From assembly GCF_004341515.1 (NCBI RefSeq), contig NZ_SLZF01000007.1, positions 62,001 to 126,000 of the forward strand: a DNA stretch of 64,000 nt, written 5' to 3'. The DNA comes from Allobosea sp. BK604 (GTDB lineage: Bacteria > Pseudomonadota > Alphaproteobacteria > Rhizobiales > Beijerinckiaceae). Below are positions 60,020 through 64,000 of the stretch, one piece after another. The position numbers and the translations under genes were made by a program. Below the pieces are notes generated by a model. That model worked only from the letters and a program-made list of their open reading frames with translations, searched no databases and was not told the origin of the DNA. The stretch's first letter is position 1; each line of letters opens with the position of its first letter.

Positions 60020-60746
60020 GCCGCCAGGTCCAGTCCCAGGATTCGCCGTGCGAAACCGCCTGCCTGCTGCCGGAGAGCAGGAACCGCAGAAAATCCAGCG
60101 CAGCCGAGGGCGTCGGCGCCTCGGGCCGGCTGGTTGGCTGCTGCGCCAGGAGAATGTCGCCCTCATCCATTTGCGGCGCCGTCAAGCCGAGCACCATGAC
60201 ACAGGGCAGGGCGCTTTCCGGGCCGGCGAGCCCGGTAAATTCATGCGGCAGCTTTTCATCGGCATAGAGCAGCAGGATGGGCGTTTGCGGATTCTCGGCG
60301 ATGCAGGCCGCCGCTTCGAGCAAACCGCAGGCGAAGGATTCAGTTCCCGCCGCCAGCGCGGTATGGCCTTCGCGATTGCGTGCGTGGATCGACAGGAGCC
60401 CCGCAAGCCCGTGATGGACCGACATGCTGAACTCGGCCGGCGAGAGCTCTTCCTCCTGCGCCAGGGTCATGAGAGTCTGGCGCGCGCGGCTGAATTCGCC
60501 ATGGCGGGAGGCCAGGACATAGCGCGCCCGCTGCACCATATCGCCGAAGCCCAGGGCGCCCGCGAGCAGGGTCTGCCCAATCGGCGTCGCCCGCCGGCGC
60601 AGGGACAGAGGCAAGGCGACCGGAGCGATGAAATCCTCATGGCGGCACGGACCGCCCCAATCCCGCCATTGCGCCGCCGAGACGCGCTCGGATGTCCATG
60701 CGAACCAGTTTCGAACCGCAAATCTCATAAAGGTTTCGCTTGGCAT
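60012..60746 (-). CDS. apeC: Short ketosynthase-like chain-length factor (ApeC-like)
   Basis: A 244-residue protein matching only the N-terminal half of ketosynthases (beta-ketoacyl synthase N-terminal-like). It shows RFAVRNWFAWTSERVSAAQW at the start and SVHHGLAGLLSIHARNREGH and ALAAGTESFACGLLEAA, where the usual TACSS Cys context is missing, as expected for a chain-length factor. In E. coli the equivalent pairs with ApeO. First gene of the operon. Start could be ATG 60746 or 60728. Confidence 0.82.
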   Translation of the reverse strand: MPSETFMRFAVRNWFAWTSERVSAAQWRDWGGPCRHEDFIAPVALPLSLRRRATPIGQTLLAGALGFGDMVQRARYVLASRHGEFSRARQTLMTLAQEEELSPAEFSMSVHHGLAGLLSIHARNREGHTALAAGTESFACGLLEAAACIAENPQTPILLLYADEKLPHEFTGLAGPESALPCVMVLGLTAPQMDEGDILLAQQPTSRPEAPTPSAALDFLRFLLSGSRQAVSHGESWDWTWRHA

Positions 60747-60799
60747 TTCGGACGGCTCTCATAGCTTGGCTGCCTTCCGCCGGCCATCCTGTTTCGTGC

Positions 60800-61459
60800 A
60801 TGTTCGAAATTCCGGGCTTCTCCCTGCCCATCTCCTTTCCTGATCGTCGCGAGTCGAAGCGTCGGATCACGCTGGCACTGCTCGATCAGGACGGCGATAT
60901 CGCGAAGGAACTCCTGGCGGGCTGGTCGCATGCGACGGATGCCGCCTATTCGCCCGCTTCCCGCTGCGCCAGGGCGCTGCTGCGCCACATGCTCGAGAGA
61001 GAGATCGAGACTTCGCGCCAGCGCGCCATTTCGCGCGACGCCAGCGGGCGACCGGTTCTGGAAGCCCGCGCAGGCGAGATACTGCCGATCATCTCGATCT
61101 CGCATGCGGGCAGGTTCATTGCCGCTGCCTACGGCTTTGTCGCCCGCCTGGGGCTCGATCTCGAAAGCAGTGCCAAGACCCGCGATCTCCAGGGCATCGC
61201 AGAACTGGCTTTCGGTCCGGCCGAGCGACGGCAGGTCGAGCAGCATGGGCCTGACGCATTCTATCGCATCTGGACGGGACGCGAGGCCTTGGCCAAAGCC
61301 ACGGGGCGGGCCTTCGCCCAGGTCATGGACCGCCGGGACTATATTTCTGAGGCCCTGTCGGAGGGCGTGGCGCAGCTGTATCTTGACGGGGAGGCTTGGT
61401 CCCTCGCGCATGCCAGGCCGCTGGAGCACCTGTTTCTTGCGGTCGCGTGGCAGGACTGA
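60800..61459 (+). CDS. 4'-phosphopantetheinyl transferase
   Basis: A 219-residue Sfp/AcpT-type phosphopantetheinyl transferase. The magnesium-binding LGLDLESS and the second motif FYRIWTGREALAKATGRA (the WxxKExxxK-type block with Glu and Lys kept, Arg in place of the first Lys) are clear, and SISHAGRFIAAAYG precedes them. It would activate the two cluster ACPs. Divergent from the operon, with the genes only about 50 bases apart. Start at ATG 60800; the in-frame TTG 60740 is less likely. Confidence 0.87.
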   Translation: MFEIPGFSLPISFPDRRESKRRITLALLDQDGDIAKELLAGWSHATDAAYSPASRCARALLRHMLEREIETSRQRAISRDASGRPVLEARAGEILPIISISHAGRFIAAAYGFVARLGLDLESSAKTRDLQGIAELAFGPAERRQVEQHGPDAFYRIWTGREALAKATGRAFAQVMDRRDYISEALSEGVAQLYLDGEAWSLAHARPLEHLFLAVAWQD

Positions 61460-61464
61460 GCGGC

Positions 61465-62949
61465 CTATCGGTCCATGATCGCATGCGCCGCATGGATCCC
61501 GGACAGCACCGCGGCTTCCACTCCGGGGCCCGTCGCCGTTCCTGCGCCGGCTAAAAATAGACCGGGCACGGGTGATTTGACGCCGGGGCACCATTGGCCG
61601 CGGGCGGCGCCGTAGATGCTGCCATTCTCCGCCTGGATATAGTGGCGAAAGGTTGGCGGCGCGGCGACCTCATGATGCACGATGTGCCGGTCGAGATCAG
61701 GGATCACCTTGCCCGCCGCCGCGATCAGCGTCTCGGCACAGGCTGCCTTCGCGCTTTCATACTCCCTGTCACCGAGCTCGAACCAGGAACTCGCCTCGTC
61801 TTCGGGCAGCAGATGCAGCAGGCTCAAGGCGGCATGGCCAGGGGGCGCCAAGCTGGGATCGATGGCGCTCGGATTGCCGAGGCCGAAGATCAATCCATCC
61901 TGCTCGACAAAGACCCGCGCCGGCATGTCCGGAATCCGGTCCAGGCCAAAATTGATCAGGATCGCAGTCGGGCCACGTTTCAATTGCTTCAATCTTTGGC
62001 GGTAGCGCGGCGGCAGTTGATAGGGACCGAGCATCGCGCCATGGCTGGCGGCGATATCGGCGTTGCTGATGACGACGGGCGCATGGACGGATTGGCCGGA
62101 TGCCAATTCGATGCCTGCTATGGCGCCGTCGCGAAGGATGAACCTCTCTGCCCGGCATTTGAGACGGATCTCTCCGTGATGTCGGCGAATGAAGCCGCAC
62201 AGCAGATCCGGCAGCTTCTGAGCCCCGCCCGCCGGATAAAACCCTCCGCCGATATAATACCCGAACAGCGGCACCATATCGGTGAGGCTCAGGCAGGCCG
62301 GATCATTGGTGACATATTCGGACAGGATGCTGAAAAGACTGATCAGCGTGGGATTGCGGATATGGCGCCGCAGGAGCTCGACATAGGGCTGCCCCGCAGC
62401 CTGCGCTGCGTATCTGAACTGGCGAGACCAATCCGCTTGCGCCAACGGCGTCAGCTGCGCGACGGGGCGATAATCCGCGGCCCGCATTCCGGCATAGAGT
62501 TCGTCGTAGATCAGCCTGATCTCGCGCAGGAACGCGCTGATGCCCTGCGCCTCATCGGCAAAGCGCGAGCAAAGAAGCTGCTCCAGGGCAGTCCAGTGTC
62601 TCGGAAGATCGATACTGGTGCCATTGATCACATAGCGATGCTGCACCGGCAGCCACTGTAAGCCATTCTCCTCGTCCAATTGGGCCAGCAGATGCTGCAC
62701 GGGAGCTTGCGCGCTCAATCCGCTGATGTCCTGCACGCCGGCATCGAAGACGAAGCGTCGGGCGATCCGGCCTCTGTCCCGCGGCTTGCGAACCCAGGAC
62801 GTCATGCAGCCGCCCGGCCGGTCGTGATGCTCGACGACCAGGATTCTGTAGCCCTGTTGCGCCAGCAAAGCCGCGGCAGAGAGCCCGGCCATCCCTGCGC
62901 CCACGACGATAACGTCGACATGCTGGTCGTCGGAGGGGCGGCGGCTCAT
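61465..62949 (-). CDS. CrtI/CrtISO-like FAD-dependent oxidoreductase
   Basis: A 494-residue flavoprotein of the phytoene desaturase/carotenoid isomerase/retinol saturase group. The dinucleotide fold is VIVVGAGMAGLSAAALLAQQ with the following EHHDRPGGCMTSW, and the C-terminal FAD segment reads GLFLAGAGTATGPGVEAAVLSG. In the middle is GFYPAGGAQKLPDLLCGFI, the usual PxGGxxxLxxAL block. It ends five bases from the phosphopantetheinyl transferase stop (convergent). An enzyme for polyenes beside an aryl polyene cluster suggests desaturation, isomerisation or saturation of the pigment chain. Confidence 0.85.
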   Translation of the reverse strand: MSRRPSDDQHVDVIVVGAGMAGLSAAALLAQQGYRILVVEHHDRPGGCMTSWVRKPRDRGRIARRFVFDAGVQDISGLSAQAPVQHLLAQLDEENGLQWLPVQHRYVINGTSIDLPRHWTALEQLLCSRFADEAQGISAFLREIRLIYDELYAGMRAADYRPVAQLTPLAQADWSRQFRYAAQAAGQPYVELLRRHIRNPTLISLFSILSEYVTNDPACLSLTDMVPLFGYYIGGGFYPAGGAQKLPDLLCGFIRRHHGEIRLKCRAERFILRDGAIAGIELASGQSVHAPVVISNADIAASHGAMLGPYQLPPRYRQRLKQLKRGPTAILINFGLDRIPDMPARVFVEQDGLIFGLGNPSAIDPSLAPPGHAALSLLHLLPEDEASSWFELGDREYESAKAACAETLIAAAGKVIPDLDRHIVHHEVAAPPTFRHYIQAENGSIYGAARGQWCPGVKSPVPGLFLAGAGTATGPGVEAAVLSGIHAAHAIMDR

Positions 62950-63011
62950 TCGCGCGGCTATATAAATGGCCACGGCAGGATTCAAGCCGACCCAGGGAGC
63001 GGCAAGGCGCG

Positions 63012-63782
63012 CTAGCCGGAAATGATCAGCTCGCAGCGCGCATCGCGGATCATCTGAGCCGTCGCCTGATTGGGCTGGCGGTCGGTGATCAGCGTGCTCA
63101 CCTCGCTTAGATGCGCCAGCCGTGCCATGGCGACCCGGCTGAACTTGCTATGGTCGGCAAGCAGCACCGAGCGGCGCGCGTTGCGCATCATCGTCCGGCC
63201 GACGATCGCCTCGTCGTCGCGATATTCGAGCAGGTTCCCCTCGGCATCGATGCCGCCGATGCTGGTCATGTGCAGGTCGCAGCGATAGTTCTCGATGAAG
63301 GCGGCGGCGTGCATGCCGCCGCAGGCACGGTTCTGCCCGAGCCAGTAGCCGCCGGTGATCAGGATCGAGATCTCCGGGCATTTGTCGAGGATCGACGCCG
63401 CCACCGTGCTGTTGGTCACCACGCGCAGCCCGCGCGGGCGCCGTTCCGCGATCGCCTTTGCGAGCGCGTCCGTCGTCGTGCCGGGCGTGATGAACAGCGA
63501 GCTTCCCGGCGTCACCAGATCCGCCGCCGCACGCGCGATCGACGCTTTCTCCGCTGCCGTCTCGACATGGCGCAGGCCGTAATCGGTGTTGGCGGTGCTG
63601 AGATTGGCGCTGGCGCCGCCATGATGGCGCCGCAGCAGCCCATGGTCCGCCAGTTCCTGGAGGTCGCGTCGCAGCGTTTGCGGCGTCACGTCGAAGGCGG
63701 CGACCATCTCCTCGATCGCCGCGTAGCCGCGCCGGGAGAGCATGTCGAGAATGTCGCTGTGGCGTTTGGTGAGGGAGGCCAT
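63012..63782 (-). CDS. DeoR/GlpR-family transcriptional regulator
   Basis: A 256-residue DeoR-type regulator. Helix-turn-helix: RHSDILDMLSRRGYAAIEEM, VTPQTLRRDLQELADHGLLRRHHGGA. The sugar-phosphate-sensing domain has LFITPGTTTDALAKAI and VLLADHSKFSRVAMARLAHL. Members respond to phosphorylated sugars or glycerol phosphate. It probably governs genes beyond the right edge. Unrelated to the polyene cluster as far as can be seen. Confidence 0.92.
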   Translation of the reverse strand: MASLTKRHSDILDMLSRRGYAAIEEMVAAFDVTPQTLRRDLQELADHGLLRRHHGGASANLSTANTDYGLRHVETAAEKASIARAAADLVTPGSSLFITPGTTTDALAKAIAERRPRGLRVVTNSTVAASILDKCPEISILITGGYWLGQNRACGGMHAAAFIENYRCDLHMTSIGGIDAEGNLLEYRDDEAIVGRTMMRNARRSVLLADHSKFSRVAMARLAHLSEVSTLITDRQPNQATAQMIRDARCELIISG

Positions 63783-64000
63783 GTCGGGGCTCTGACTACG
63801 ATCGGCAGGTTATACAAGACAATGCGCGATTACGAAAATGGTCATTGCGGAAAGGAACATTTGGTGCATCATCGGCCATCGCCGCGCCTGAAGCCGTGAC
63901 AAGCGGAGCGGGCGCCCTGCAAGGCGAAGAGAATGATGGCGGGAGGAATCATGAAGCAGCGGCGGGGCCGGCGCGGGGCGGCGTCTTCATGACCGGCAGG
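63783..64000. other. Intergenic region and possible gene start at window end
   Basis: GGCGGGAGGAATC precedes ATG 63951, which opens a 13-codon frame whose stop overlaps another ATG at 63989 (ATGA). The frame from 63989 runs off the window. Too little is visible to name a product. Confidence 0.3.

Overview
The window is GC-rich, densely packed bacterial DNA with short intergenic gaps. Its stock of ABC, TRAP and Bug-type binding proteins, GntR regulators and small catabolic operons suggests an alphaproteobacterium of the order Hyphomicrobiales; Bosea or a relative would fit. This placement is an inference from gene content, as no marker gene is present. No phage, insertion sequence, integrase, CRISPR array or rRNA was seen. 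One tRNA gene, tRNA-Ser(GGA), lies at 3146-3235.

Layout. 1-8.4 kb holds mixed single genes: the 5' end of a ComM-type Mg-chelatase-like ATPase, an animal-type haem peroxidase, tRNA-Ser, a decayed autotransporter tail, acetoacetate decarboxylase, a plant-like SABATH methyltransferase, DedA, a tautomerase, and a divergent SDR/LysR pair. 8.9-17.9 kb is a catabolic island: a complete branched-chain-type ABC importer, two alpha/beta hydrolases (one with Cys in place of the nucleophile Ser), a dimeric-barrel protein, an M29/NicX-like metalloenzyme and a GntR regulator. TGTCGACA palindromes sit before its two transcription blocks. 17.9-25.6 kb is a second island: a TRAP importer, two SnoaL-like proteins, an HpaI-type aldolase, a paralogue of the dimeric-barrel protein, a LigI-like amidohydrolase and a TetR regulator. 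Three copies of an AT-rich 18-mer lie before its three transcription units. 25.6-37.2 kb carries a methyltransferase, an orphan sugar-binding protein with a divergent LacI, a Bug-protein/MBL/Ldh operon with a GntR that has two DNA-binding domains, and a sugar ABC operon without an ATPase gene. 37.7-46.3 kb carries an MFS carrier, an AhpD-like/nitroreductase pair facing a TetR with three operators, and a gamma-glutamyltransferase, GntR, M24 peptidase and DapA-like cluster.

46.5-62.9 kb is an aryl polyene (APE) cluster. The minus-strand operon runs chain-length factor, acyltransferase, two ACPs, membrane protein, AMP ligase, dehydratase, thioesterase, LolA-like carrier, RND/MMPL exporter, lipoprotein, ketosynthase, dehydratase, ketoreductase, ketosynthase and a small secreted protein. 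It is flanked by a glycosyltransferase-acyltransferase fusion, a phosphopantetheinyl transferase and a CrtI-like oxidoreductase. Together these would build a polyunsaturated aryl chain on ACP and move it to the outer membrane. A DeoR regulator ends the window.

The least understood parts are the two linked catabolic islands, which share a protein family but carry different operators, and the CrtI-like enzyme added to the polyene cluster.
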